Source: Symsagittifera roscoffensis (Eukaryota; Xenacoelomorpha; Acoela; Convolutidae). From it: a DNA stretch of 64,000 bases. The stretch spans positions 32,934,599 to 32,998,598 of the forward strand of contig NC_087063.1 of assembly GCF_963678635.1 (NCBI RefSeq). The letters run 5' to 3'. The translations under genes were made by a program, and so were the position numbers. The notes under the pieces are model-generated. The model did not search any database, was not told the DNA's origin, and worked only from the letters and a program-made list of their open reading frames with translations. Shown piece by piece: positions 55,319 through 64,000 of the stretch. The first letter of the stretch is position 1. Each line of letters opens with the position of its first letter.

Positions 55319-56080
55319 CTAGATCCGATTGAAACCATAATATCTTTGAATAGGAATAGCTTGTACGCTAATGTTCACCTGGGGGAAGCAATTAAAATTG
55401 CCTTACAGAAGCTGTACAGCCAGGAGTCTCTTCCTGAATTTCAATGAGCAACCATGAAAAGGCTTCTGAATATGGCAGTCAAAGTATATTTTAAGTGTAA
55501 TGGCTCAAAATATGTGCAGGTTGATGGTCTAGCAATGGGTGCTTCCCTCGCAGTAACTATGGCAAACCTATGGCTGAAAGAGTACGAGTTTGCTCTAAGA
55601 CAAAAAATACCGGTGGGAACTGAGATATAGCCAATGATTGACAAAAACCGATTGTGCCCATGCTGCAGCAGGAAAATAACATATAGATCGAAGAGGGTTG
55701 AATGCGAGTGTTGCCGAAACTGGTATCATCTAAAATGCGGCAAAATATCCGATGATAAGTACGCATCAATAACCGAGATAGTCTGGTACTGTGAAAGCTG
55801 CTGCCGCGCTAAGAAAAAGGAGAAGGATACTCCACAAGTAACATTTTTCCTCAGGTATGTGGATGACATTGTTAGAACAGTCAGAGTTGAGCCGAGTTGT
55901 TTTCTCGATGCCGCTAATTATCTTCATCCAAATCTACAGTTCACTCTAGAGGAAACTAATTCTGTGGTAAATTTTCCGTTTCTGGATTTGAACATAAATG
56001 TATCACAGGATCGGGTTGTAACCTGCAATTGGTATCAAACACCAACAGATACTGGGACTATACTAAACTATAGAAGCTGA
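55319..56080 (+). pseudogene. Penelope-like RT with complete PHD finger before YVDD (element 2)
   Basis: One reading frame, interrupted by stops at 55,446 and 55,628, holds LNMAVKVYFKCNGSKYVQVD, GLAMGASLAVTMANLWLKEY, then the finger from 55,655. The finger reads CPCCSRK, VECECCRNWYHLKCGKISDD and IVWYCESCC: a C4-H-C3 PHD pattern over about 50 residues. A Lys-rich linker of about 15 residues leads to FLRYVDDIVRTV, with YVDD at 55,856-55,867. RT blocks FLDLNINVSQDRVVTCNWYQ and TPTDTGTILNY follow. In ordinary Penelope RTs only a short loop separates these two RT motifs. Confidence 0.85.
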
Positions 56081-56099
56081 GCCCCAACTCAGTATAAGC

Positions 56100-56491
56100 G
56101 TGGTGTTATCCACTGTACACAGAGTTCTTAGGAGTACATCTAACTGGCAGCAGTTTGATAAGGCTATGGGAAGTAATAGGGCGCAATGGCTGACAAATCT
56201 TTTGCAAAATCCTGTACAACCCTGCGCAAAATCATCGAGGGTAAGGGCAAGTCCGTGGATAGTGAGCGGAGTTCGTCAACTCAATCACAGGATGTGAAGC
56301 CACCAATGCTGATGGTGCAATATAGAAGTAACCAAAGCCAATGTTTTCCAAGCAGGTTACAAAGATTAACTAGCGCTCAAGTGGTTTTCACCACAAGAAA
56401 ACTAGAATCGTGTTTACACTCACTGAAGTCAGCATTTGCTGATGACCTCAAGTCAAGAGTGGTTTATAAATTGTCATGTAGTGGATGCTAA
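56100..56491 (+). pseudogene. Penelope-like connector before the nuclease (element 2)
   Basis: Two overlapping frames carry TVHRVLRSTSNWQQFDKAMG, MLMVQYRSNQSQCFPSRLQR, LTSAQVVFTTRKLESCLHSL and FADDLKSRVVYKLSCSGC. This is the conserved linker between RT and GIY-YIG; the Cys-x-x-Cys at its end normally precedes the nuclease. The nuclease active site itself is deleted. Confidence 0.75.
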
Positions 56492-57040
56492 GAATTTAGG
56501 AATATAAGAAAGCAGACTCACAGGTAGGCCTCCTCCTTCAGCAATGCAGTCTTGATGGAAATAGCGCAGGTTTTGTTTGGGAAATTATAGATAGGTCCAA
56601 CAACCAAACAAATTTTTAACACTAGAGGCAATACATATCAGGAAAGAGAAACCGAGCTTGAACACGCTCGACGAGTTTAGTAGCAGGAAGTTAACACTGA
56701 AAATTTAGTCCCAAATATTTTTGTCTTTTATTTAAAACGTACATGTCTGAATGTCTATTTAAACCATAAATGACTCAGAATTTTCCAGACAAAATAATTT
56801 TAAAAAATCAAATTAAATTTAGAGGTTGAAAGTATTTTATTCTAAATAGTAATTTTGAAAGTCAACTGTGATTGGCTAAATTGTGAACATGATGGTTTAG
56901 AATCAAATTTTATTTGAATTATTGTAAAAAATGTTTGTGAATTGATGTTTTATTGTCGTTTAGATTAATTTATTGTAAAAATCCTGACGATGCCCATAGT
57001 TGCGGAAACGTTTGAAATTTACTTCATATCAAAAATTTCT

Positions 57041-57310
57041 CCGCCTATGTCGGCCAGACAGTCCCAAATTTAGCCACGAGGGTCGATGAACACCGCAATG
57101 GGGACTCCCCGGTGGGGCAACCCTAGTTAGAATAAAATAAGGCGGTACTGCTGAGCTGAAGTCAGAGATTAGAGACCAAACAGCCAACACTCAGAAGATA
57201 CTCACACTAGAGGCTTTTCATATTTGGAGGGAGAGACCAAGAATTAACTCACATGATGAACTCAGGAGCCGGGAATGAACACTAAAATTTTAGTCCATGT
57301 ACATAATGGC
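57041..57310 (+). pseudogene. Penelope-like element 3: GIY-YIG nuclease fragment
   Basis: SAYVGQTVPNLATRVDEHRN at 57,041-57,100 matches the GIY-YIG nuclease of Penelope-like elements, which carries TYVGQT..L..R..EH. After a stop other frames give TANTQKILTLEAFHIWRERP and a C-terminal RSRELT-like block. Only this 3' end of the element is present. Confidence 0.75.
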
Positions 57311-57689
57311 TAAAATTGTAAAAAACTAACTGTCAGAATTAAAAATATTCGAAATTTTTGAAAGTAATCGAAACTTTATAACAATGAAAGAACAAAAAAC
57401 TAAAATATCCCAGGAATTTAGAGGAAAATGTTATTAATGATTCTGTGATTTGAGAATGCGTTAAAATTGTAAATTCAAACAAACGTTTTCCCACACTTTT
57501 GTGAATATTCAGCTTTTAAAAATCTAAACTATCTGTACAAAATGATCAAATATCATAAAAAGTGTCATGCACATCATTATTTCAAAAATTAGTAAATTCA
57601 ACCAATCACAACTTCACAAACATTACTGAATTTATAGTCACAAATTTTTGAGAGTTTTCACCCTCTTTTGTTTTTACAATTTCGTTTTG
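57311..57689. other. Non-coding stretch containing repeat R
   Basis: No coding trace was found. The part 57,418-57,630 (repeat R) recurs at 58,397-58,615 inside Penelope-like element 4. It may be the 3' non-coding end of the Penelope family. Confidence 0.5.
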
Positions 57690-58162
57690 TCACTAATTTT
57701 ATGCTAACATTTAAGTTATTTCAAATTTTATTGTTTTACCCAGAATTGTTTGATTCTGGAACTATATCCTTAGTTTCAGCTGCCTATGTCTAAAATGGTC
57801 GCGCGTGTTAAATGCCTGTCTCTCTTTCGTAATGTGTAGCGCCTCTAATGTAAATAACTTAATGTTGCTGGAGGCCTGGTCAATTATCTTCCAATTAAAA
57901 TCCGACTCACCAGTCTCACTACCACACTGCTTATATGGTGTCCAGCTGGGTTATTGTCGTTTCGGTGTTCTTCATTCCTTGTGGTGAGATGGCGGACCGT
58001 CTGGCCAACGTGAATGGATTTGCACCCACAACATTCAAGTCTTTACGCCACTTTTGATTTCAGTTCACTGGAAAAAGGGGGATTTTAAAGAGGGTATACA
58101 AGTTTTGAATTTCCTCGTCGTGAATATTATCTGCGCATTGGAGAAATCGCGCACTTTTTTTG

Positions 58163-58855
58163 CTGCTAATGTCTGACTGTGATTCCACTATGTTGAACCA
58201 TCAAGATGGGTGGTGAATCACTGCTACACTGCTATAATCACAAGGCTTCTTTTTCTCAGCCATGTTTTTTTGTTTTACTCAGCCATCTCCCTGGTGATCT
58301 TTTCAAGGGCGTGCGAAGCAACCCCGCGACGACAACTTTCCGGATAATGGTTATCCAACAATTGTTCACGGTTGATTTTCATCGCTTTTTCATCGAGGAG
58401 AATGTTATTAATGATTATGTGATTTGAGAATGCGTTACAATTGTAAATTCAAACAAACGTTTTCCCACACTTTTGTGAATCTTCAGCTTTTAAAAATCTA
58501 AACTACCTGTACAAAATGATCAAATATCATAAAAAGTGTCATACACATCATTATTTCAAAAATTAGTAAATTCAACCAATCACAACTTCACAAACATTAC
58601 TGAATTTATATAGCAAATACAGCTAATGTCTGACTGTGATTCCACTATGTTGAACCATCAAGATGGGTGGTGAATCACTGCTACACTGCTATAATCACAA
58701 GGCTTTTTTTTCTCAGCCATGTTTTTTTGTTTTTCTCAGCCATCTCCCTGGTGATCTTTTCAAGGGCGTGCGAAGCAACCCCGCGACGACAACTTTCCGG
58801 ATAATGGTTATCCAACAACTGTTCACGGTTGATTTTCATCGCTTTTTCATATTCT
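58163..58855. repeat. Direct duplication within Penelope-like element 4, period 457-459 bp
   Basis: GATGGGTGGTGAATCACTGC occurs at about 58,203 and 58,660, and the match spans roughly 58,163-58,396 versus 58,622-58,855 with few differences. The spacer between them is a copy of repeat R (57,418-57,630). Confidence 0.85.
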
Positions 58856-59138
58856 TCCCATGCTGACCTACTGCGGAAAACCCGGTGAACAGTTCCTTCA
58901 ATGACACATATCTTGTACTGAAAGGAGCGCAACTTCTAAAAATTAGTATGGTACCTGTATTTGTTGGTTTCTGATGTAACCCACAGTTAATTTTCCTGTT
59001 TTTGTCAATACTAGTTTGTAAATCCAAAAATGTCAATTTTCCATTTGTGATTGGTGTCTCTATTGTGAACTGTAAATTTAAATGTAGTAAATTTGCCGCC
59101 CGTAGCACCTTCTCAGGATCACCCTTCACTGTTCTCAC
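58681..59138 (-). pseudogene. Penelope-like RT palm-thumb fragment (element 4)
   Basis: Frames 59,138-58,836 and 58,932-58,681 together cover VKGDPEKVLRAANLLHLNLQ, LTFLDLQTSIDKNRKINCGL, GTILIFRSCAPF and, after a frameshift, VIEGTVHRVFRSRSAWEEY. This is the RT region directly after the YVDD box. The plus-strand open frames here are shadows. Confidence 0.8.
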
Positions 59139-59237
59139 TATACGTCAACGCAAGGGAGAAATAAATTAGCTTGCTGCACTGACTTGTTTTTCTCTCTTAC
59201 CGCGATGCATTTTTCACAGTACCAGACGGTTTCACTT

Positions 59238-59290
59238 ATATTTCGATAGTAGTAGTAGTACTAGTGGTAGTGGTAGTAGTAGTAGTAGGG
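59238..59290. repeat. Imperfect (TAG)n microsatellite
   Basis: A run of TAG/TGG triplets lies between the PHD finger end of Penelope-like element 4 and the next LINE fragment. It may mark the 3' tail of the LINE fragment at 59,360-59,980 (minus strand). Confidence 0.7.
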
Positions 59291-59359
59291 GGGTCATTAC
59301 AAGGGGCTATCTCCCCATTCAGTTTGCGAGTTCTATAGTTTAGTCTTGTTTCTGCAGTT

Positions 59360-59980
59360 ATTAATCAAGCAAACACAGCCAACTCTCCACTTGCGTTTTT
59401 TCCTTTTTTCATATTCTTCAAATCTTCTCCAGAAAAAATTAATATCGATTGCTTCAGTCCGTTTTTCTGACGCGGTTCAATTTTCACAAAATTTGCTAGT
59501 CTGCATGTCTGATAAAAAAAATTTTCTTCCAAAATTCTCTTTCTTGATCTCTGTAGCTGAAACAGATTACAGCGCGAGGAATCTGCGTAGAAAAGCAAGT
59601 CAATTAGTTCGTTTTTATATCTACCCACAATCAATTTGGACAATATCAAAGGTTGTTTACTTGAATGTACATAGGGAGCGGTAATATTCCCAAAAATTCA
59701 AGACAAGCTTTGTAGCTTCCGGCGTTTGATGATATCCACTTAACGATGCGCTTCGGTACATTTTCTAACAGCCATTATGTTTTTGCTCAACCCATAGCAA
59801 AGCTTTCCGTAAACTAATATTGGCACTATCATTGACTAACACAGATTGAGCTTCGTTGTCCAAAATATATTCGAAACGTTACGTTTGATCAGGAAGAAAA
59901 CTCTTATAGCCTTCATACAGGCTGTTTCGATGTGTTGGTCCCATTTGAGGTCATTCGAAAGCATCAAACCTACATTTGAA
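59360..59980 (-). pseudogene. LINE RT C-terminal fragment, minus strand
   Basis: Minus-strand frames give LSNDLKWDQHIETACMKAIR, FFLIKRNVSNIFWTTKLNL, IVPILVYGKLCYGLS, then SSNAGSYKACLEFLGI-like and, in the 94-codon frame 59,649-59,365, LIVGRYKNELIDLL. The DLKWDQHI and P-x-L-x-YG blocks are the region after the RT palm in Jockey/CR1-like LINEs. The palm itself is not present. Confidence 0.7.
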
Positions 59981-60031
59981 TGCGTCAAATTTTTTTCGAT
60001 CATGTGATTTTCAAAATAAAAATTATTATCA

Positions 60032-60032
60032 A

Positions 60033-60088
<56 letters not shown>

Positions 60089-60090
60089 AA
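60032..60090. repeat. (CTA)n microsatellite, about 18 units
   Basis: A near-perfect triplet run lies between two minus-strand LINE pieces. On the minus strand it reads (AGT)n and lies just past the 3' end of the LINE at 60,190-62,910, so it may be that LINE's tail or have grown from it. Confidence 0.85.
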
Positions 60091-60280
60091 AGACTGAATT
60101 TTTTCTACAGAAAAACAATGGTAATGAAAAAAAAATCTACAGCACCAAAAGAAATTAAGAACGGCAGTTGTGGCATAAACAGGGAATAAAAAACGTACAG
60201 GAGTTTTTTAGATTAAAAGTATGGTCACTTAAAGCACGTAAATAAGATGTTAGCTTCTTTTTAATTTTCTGGATGGGCCA

Positions 60281-60940
60281 TTATATATCAAATATTCCTT
60301 TTCTCGCTAGATGATTGTACGACTGGGTTGAATGGATGAAGAAAGATTTGTCAGTCTTGTATTTCCGAGTAGGTTTCTGCTGAAACAATACCGCGGCAGC
60401 CCGGTTTTCCCGAGTAACAGTAAAAGATATATTTGGAGGAAACTCAACGTCAACGGCTGAGTGGAAAACCTTCCAAAGGAAAAGCAAGTCAAAAAATATC
60501 AGTTGGTAACACACAGGTAGTAAAGCGGATGTACTCAAATTGGATAAATATGAATGACGGCCTTTGGCCCAGTATAGACACCGTCACTGGAAACGTTCCA
60601 TCGCCTTAAGGTCACAGATACTGGGACGCCAGGCGGGAGAACAGTAAAAGACAATGGAGAGGATACAAGATTTAAACAGAATTAGCTTGGTAGTGGTTAG
60701 ACAATTGTATGGCAAACATCGGCAAATGAAATGTAGACAACCATTTGCTTTAGATTATTGTGCAAGGATATGACCTTTCCAATTTAACCGACAATCAACC
60801 AAGATGCCCAAATCAATAATGGAAGAAACTTTGCATATCGTAACACCGTGTAAATAAACCTCGTCGGGTGAAACAATACGTGAAAAACATATGCGTTTAC
60901 ATTTTGTTGGGTGAAACGTTAGGCCGTGTGTTACACAGCA
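60281..60940 (-). pseudogene. Post-RT C-terminal region of the minus-strand LINE
   Basis: Traces include ICFSRIVSPDEVYLHGVTI, DLGILVDCRLNWKGHI-like, FYCSPAWRPSICDLKAMERF and the 85-codon frame 60,538-60,281 (FFDLLFLWKVFHSAVDVEFP, ending HSTQSYNHLARKGIFDI). This fits the helical C-terminal region of this LINE group. Confidence 0.7.
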
Positions 60941-60942
60941 AT

Positions 60943-61857
60943 CTATGAGAAAATTGACTCTTGCTGTAACGAGGAATTAGAATGAGTGTTAACAATTTTG
61001 TCGTCGTCGGCGTATAAAAACGTTTGAGACGATGCTGGCGCGGTGGTAAGGTTATTTATATAAAGTAAAAAACGCAAAGGCCCGAGAACACTCCCTTGAG
61101 GGACCCCAGAAGTAACTGGTAAGTAGGAGGAAAGTACTCCGTTAACCTTTACTGCCTGGTAACGATTCGACAAATAAGAGTGAAGTAGTGATAAAAACGG
61201 CTGATCAAACCCATACAATGCGAGTTTGTTGATCAGTTTATCGTGGGGAACAGAGTCAAATGCTTTTTTAAAAACAAAATATACTACATTGGTAGGCATA
61301 TTACAATCCTTGTTGCGGTATAAAACATCAATGTATTCAAGAAGCTGGGTGACTGTGCTACGGCGGGACACAAACCGATGTTGCCGATTTGATATAAGGT
61401 GACGATCTTTCTTGTAGATATAGTTAAAGAGCAGTCGCTCAAAAATTGAAGACAATTTTGGCAACAAACTAACCGGTCGATAATTTTCAACAAAACTCGG
61501 GGATCCAGATTTGAATAGGGGTGTTGCGATTGCGTAATTCCAGACAGGAGGCCAAATAGCGGTTTTTGAGAATGGCTTGCTACAAGTACATGACTGCATT
61601 AGACAGTTCGTTGAACATAACTTTAAGACAAAAGGGGGTACACCATCTGGGCCAACCGCAGAAGAAAGATCACACTTTGAAAGCAGTGATTCAATAAAGG
61701 AAACTTGTAGTGGAACATGGTTCAAGCATATTGAATTTTCTGGTGAAGCGACTGGACAATTGGTAAGCGAGAAAGGGCTAAAAACGGAATGAAAATAGTT
61801 GTTCAGCAATTCAGCTTTGTGCACGTCGGTGCTAGCACTAACGTTGTTGTGGCACAA
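60943..61857 (-). pseudogene. Reverse transcriptase of the minus-strand LINE
   Basis: A 304-codon open frame holds SAVGPDGVPPFVLK, SFVENYRPVSLLPKLSSIFE, VVYFVFKKAFDSVPHDKL, TSGVPQGSVLGPLRFLLYIN and TFLYADDDKIV: the RT block order of Jockey/CR1-like LINEs. In motif A the first Asp (normally LDFSKAFD) is Val, so catalysis should be lost even though YADD is kept. The frame closes soon after the YADD box; the thumb follows in other frames. Confidence 0.88.
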
Positions 61858-62119
61858 CGCTGCTGGTAAGGAGTTAGAGCGCTTGAGGGAACGGATTAAA
61901 ACATTTCCTGCTTTCGGTAGATATTCAATCTAGAAAGCAAAGTTTATCAGCTTCAACAGAAGCCGAAAAATTGTTAGTAACTTTCAGGAGTTTAACAGAG
62001 GTTTTTAAGCACCAATTTTTGGACAACATTCTTTCCAACGTTTGTTTCTGGCTCAGCAGATGAACAGTGAATGAACTATAATAGTAGTACAGATTCATTC
62101 GCTTGCGGCGTTTAGTAGG

Positions 62120-62428
62120 TTATGTGGTTTTCGCGTTCAGGAAGAACATGTACCAGGATTGAGCAAAGTCAGCGCTATAAAACATAGCCGACGGCACGAA
62201 ACAAAACAGACTAGACAACGCCAGAGTAAATGAAATGGGATCAAATTGATGGATAGAAAATTGATTTTGGGGAAGATTATTTGTGGGATCAGAAGAAGGT
62301 AACGGAAGGCAACCCAGAACCACTTCATGATCAGAGTCAGGAAAAAGTTCCACGGATGCTGTTGAGTTGACACATTGTGTAAAAATTAGGTCTTGGGTGT
62401 TTCCCCTCGAATGCGTTGGTTGATTCAC
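62120..62428 (-). pseudogene. APE endonuclease part 2 of the minus-strand LINE
   Basis: QPTHSRGNTQDLIFTQCVN matches the Q.T...NTLDL block, and PDSDHEVVLGCLPL has the catalytic SDH. The rest is the linker towards the RT. Confidence 0.8.
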
Positions 62429-62909
62429 TAGTTAAGCGAATCCTTTCGAGATCATAAAATCTAGAAGTTCGGAGTCGTCTGCAGATGGGGAGGTAACAGA
62501 ATTCCAGCAAAACATCAGGCAGATTGAAATCCCCAACTACTGAGATTTCTGAAAGTGGTAACTGATGTTTGTAGCACCATTCGGAAAGTTTAGTAAAATA
62601 ATGAGATAAACAGTCAATAAGGCTGGTAACTGAAATATTGTATGGTGAACTTTTTGGAGGATTATAAATCAGTACAAAAAGATGTGTTATATGTTTTGAA
62701 GTCATTATACAAGCGATCGAAAAGGTGAACATGGTTGAAGTAAAATCGTGTAAATCGCACCGATGATACTGGTTATGTGCTATTAGGAGCCCGCCGTGTT
62801 GCCCGGAAAACCTATCAGCTCTAGAAACAACAGAGTGAGAGGCTTTCTTTTTGAACGAAATTTTAAAAATTAACTTGAAACTCAAAATTAACCCTTCCGT
62901 GTTTGTCAA
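62337..62909 (-). pseudogene. APE endonuclease part 1 of the minus-strand LINE
   Basis: The frame reads DRFSGQHGGLLIAHNQY (GG-LLIA block), then HLFVLIYNPPKSS (Y-PP block) and ISVVGDFNLPDVLL (GDFN block with the metal-site Asp and Asn). After a frameshift the following frame carries the last motifs. Confidence 0.8.
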
Positions 62910-63051
62910 AATGAACGATTAAAACCTCTAATTCGTTAAAACCATTAATCTTACCACTCCGATGTTACAAAAAAACTTCGAATTCGACTTAGCATTTTCG
63001 TACATTCTGGTCAAATGTCACATTTACGTGATATCAGCTCTAACTGCTTTT

Positions 63052-63450
63052 TCATTCCACACCTTTTGACCTGTACGAGACCTGCTTTTTGCACTCGGGA
63101 CATAATCCGTTAAGATCTTTCTCGGTCAAAAACGTTTCGGGAATATCCCTCGATAGTGCAGTTTCGTACTGCTCCAGCCAAAGATTTGCTAAAATAACGA
63201 CAAGAGGTGCCCCAATTGCCAAACCATCTTTCTGATCGTACCATGTTTTATTGCACTTGAAATGGATTTGACTAACTGCAATATTCCACAATCCCTTTAT
63301 GATTTTCCTAGCAATTGATGGTGGTTCATCTTGTTCATACAGTTTTCTCAGAGCTGTCTATTGCTTCTTTTAGTGGAACATTTGTATACAAACTCTTCAC
63401 ATCTCGAGATATCAATATTTCATTGGGCTCAAGATGAATGATCTCTAAAA
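63052..63450 (-). pseudogene. Penelope-like element 5: RT fragment with PHD finger start
   Basis: On the minus strand, LISRDVKSLYTNVPLKEAI (motif A) is followed after a frameshift by NIAVSQIHFKCNKTWYDQKD, GLAIGAPLVVILANLWLEQY and then LNGLCPECKKQVSYRSKGVE. CPEC is the first half of the PHD finger. The match ends at a TGA where the next finger Cys is expected. The fragment is wedged between two LINE pieces. Confidence 0.85.
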
Positions 63451-63454
63451 TTTC

Positions 63455-63998
63455 TCTCAAGTCAAGTCAAGTTTTTTTATGGCCATTAGGCAGTGCCTCT
63501 TGTGGTCATTTCAAACGTTTTGTCCTATCTTCGTTTGAATTCGTACATGTCAATTCCAATCGCTTTCCAATGTTTGTCCAGTTTCCACTTGAAATCGTCG
63601 ATGGTTTTGCTTTGCACTGTTTCCTGTGGCAGATTGTTCTAGTCGAGAGGTGCTCTTATTGTGAAGAAATTTTTTCGCATTTCTAGATTTGCTTTAGGTA
63701 CCACTACTTTACATGCATTGCCTCTAGAATCCCTATTATTCCGCTCGAATAGTCCCGCAGTGGCATTCCTATCATAAAAACCATAGCAGACTTTATACAT
63801 TTCTATCCTTGTCTCTCTTTTCCTTCTGTATTCCAGCGATGATAGATTCAGTTCTATAAGGCGTTCGTAATAGAATAGATTTTTTATACCACTAACTAGA
63901 CGCGTAGCTGTTCTTTGTACGTTTTCCAAGATCTTTTGATGCTTGATCAGACTTGGGTGCCAGATTAAGTTCGCAAATTCAAGGTGTGGCCGCATCAA
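63455..63998 (-). pseudogene. CR1-like LINE RT C-terminus, continues past the window edge
   Basis: Frame 63,998-63,639 reads MRPHLEFANLIWHPSLIKHQ, NVQRTATRLVSGIKNLFYYE and LSSLEYRRKRETRIEMYKVC, the standard CR1/BEL-adjacent LINE C-terminus (LVRPHLEYA-type block). After a stop in place of the usual Trp it continues NNLPQETVQSKTIDDFKWKL and ends KRR. The 3' end carries a short ACTTGACTTGACTTG repeat (63,458-63,473), as CR1-like LINEs often end in short tandem repeats. Only the end of the element lies in the window. Confidence 0.8.
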
Positions 63999-64000
63999 GC

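Larger units (their letters stand above)
54301..56720 (+). mobile_element. Penelope-like element 2, most complete copy
   Basis: It lies head to tail with element 1. N-terminal traces (LDTTPEKHGKI-like, then the frame 54,609-54,815 with VVLDNIELHGWVHEVLSMGP) lead to RLLAVSFDKGVDFCIMRKET, then RT blocks with motif A changed (SLNRNSLYANVHL, so the catalytic Asp is lost). These are followed by GLAMGASLAVTMANLWLKEY, a complete PHD finger, FLRYVDDIVRTV, and the thumb. After LSCSGC (56,480) the GIY-YIG core is missing, but its C-terminal part resumes (WEIIDRSNNQTNF, LTLEAIHIRKEKP in frames up to about 56,720). Confidence 0.85.
57690..59250 (-). mobile_element. Penelope-like element 4, minus strand, internally duplicated
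   Basis: Reading the minus strand from 59,250: ISETVWYCEKC (end of the PHD finger), then FLPCVDV where FLRYVDDIV is expected, with 2 bp lost so that the frame breaks. The next block is RTVKGDPEKVLRAANLLHLN, then QKPTNTGTILIFRSCAPF and GTVHRVFRSRSAWEEYEKAM. Further down (58,110-57,780) come LKSPFSSELKSK-like, a Cys-x2-Cys, HVGQTVRHLTTRNEEHRND (GIY-YIG) and FNWKIIDQASNNIKL-like. A segment of about 230 bp (58,163-58,396 and 58,622-58,855) occurs twice, with repeat R between the copies. Confidence 0.8.
60190..62910 (-). mobile_element. Jockey/CR1-like LINE, minus strand, endonuclease and RT
   Basis: On the minus strand the order is APE endonuclease remnants (62,909-62,120), RT (61,857-60,943) and the post-RT C-terminal region (about 60,940-60,281). 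The 5' end of the endonuclease is missing: the WN motif region is not seen. It is decayed by several frameshifts and stops. Confidence 0.85.

Noticed and set aside
59980..60189. Poly-threonine frame
   Set aside because: It is a reading of the (ACT)n microsatellite.
1..64000. CRISPR arrays, rRNA, tRNA genes or bacterial operons
   Set aside because: No evenly spaced short repeats with unique spacers and no RNA gene signatures were seen; all coding evidence is eukaryotic.

Overview
The window looks like nuclear DNA of an invertebrate animal. It is AT-rich, has one spliced gene with GT-AG introns, and the rest is almost all dead or dying retroelements: Ty3/gypsy, several LINE families and Penelope-like elements. 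There is no operon structure, rRNA, tRNA or CRISPR. The species cannot be named from what is visible. All calls rest on reading translations and motifs by eye; no database search was run.

Layout. 0.2-3.3 kb: two families of badly decayed tandem repeats. 3.6-8.1 kb (minus strand): five consecutive in-phase exons of a host gene I do not recognise; both ends of the gene lie outside these exons. 8.25-8.95 kb: a decayed LINE reverse transcriptase. 9-13.4 kb: mostly unassignable, with an old copy of a repeat that recurs at 36-49 kb and a CCGGAGGGG minisatellite. 13.7-18.6 kb: a broken Ty3/gypsy element (Gag, zinc knuckle, protease, RT, start of RNase H) with no integrase. 18.7-25.0 kb: a tandem array with a unit of about 1,855 bp. 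This seems to repeat the 5' end of a large unclassified element that runs on to about 32.5 kb. 32.5-52.2 kb: further copies of that element and of a second LINE family (SGNH-like region, PHD finger, RT), shuffled by deletion and tandem duplication. Into one copy a different LINE has inserted at 41,413-45,283. It keeps an open reading frame of about 1,120 codons (APE endonuclease, RT, C-terminal zinc fingers), preceded by a 2A-like motif. 52.2-59.3 kb and 63.0-63.45 kb: five copies or fragments of a Penelope-like element whose RT has a PHD-type zinc finger between the fourth motif and the catalytic YVDD. 59.3-64.0 kb: three minus-strand LINE pieces.

The most notable observations are the PHD finger placed inside the Penelope-like RT and seen in four copies, the 2A-like motif upstream of the nearly intact LINE, and the large unclassified element. 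Near-identical copies of that element share the same stop codons, so it multiplied after its reading frames had decayed.
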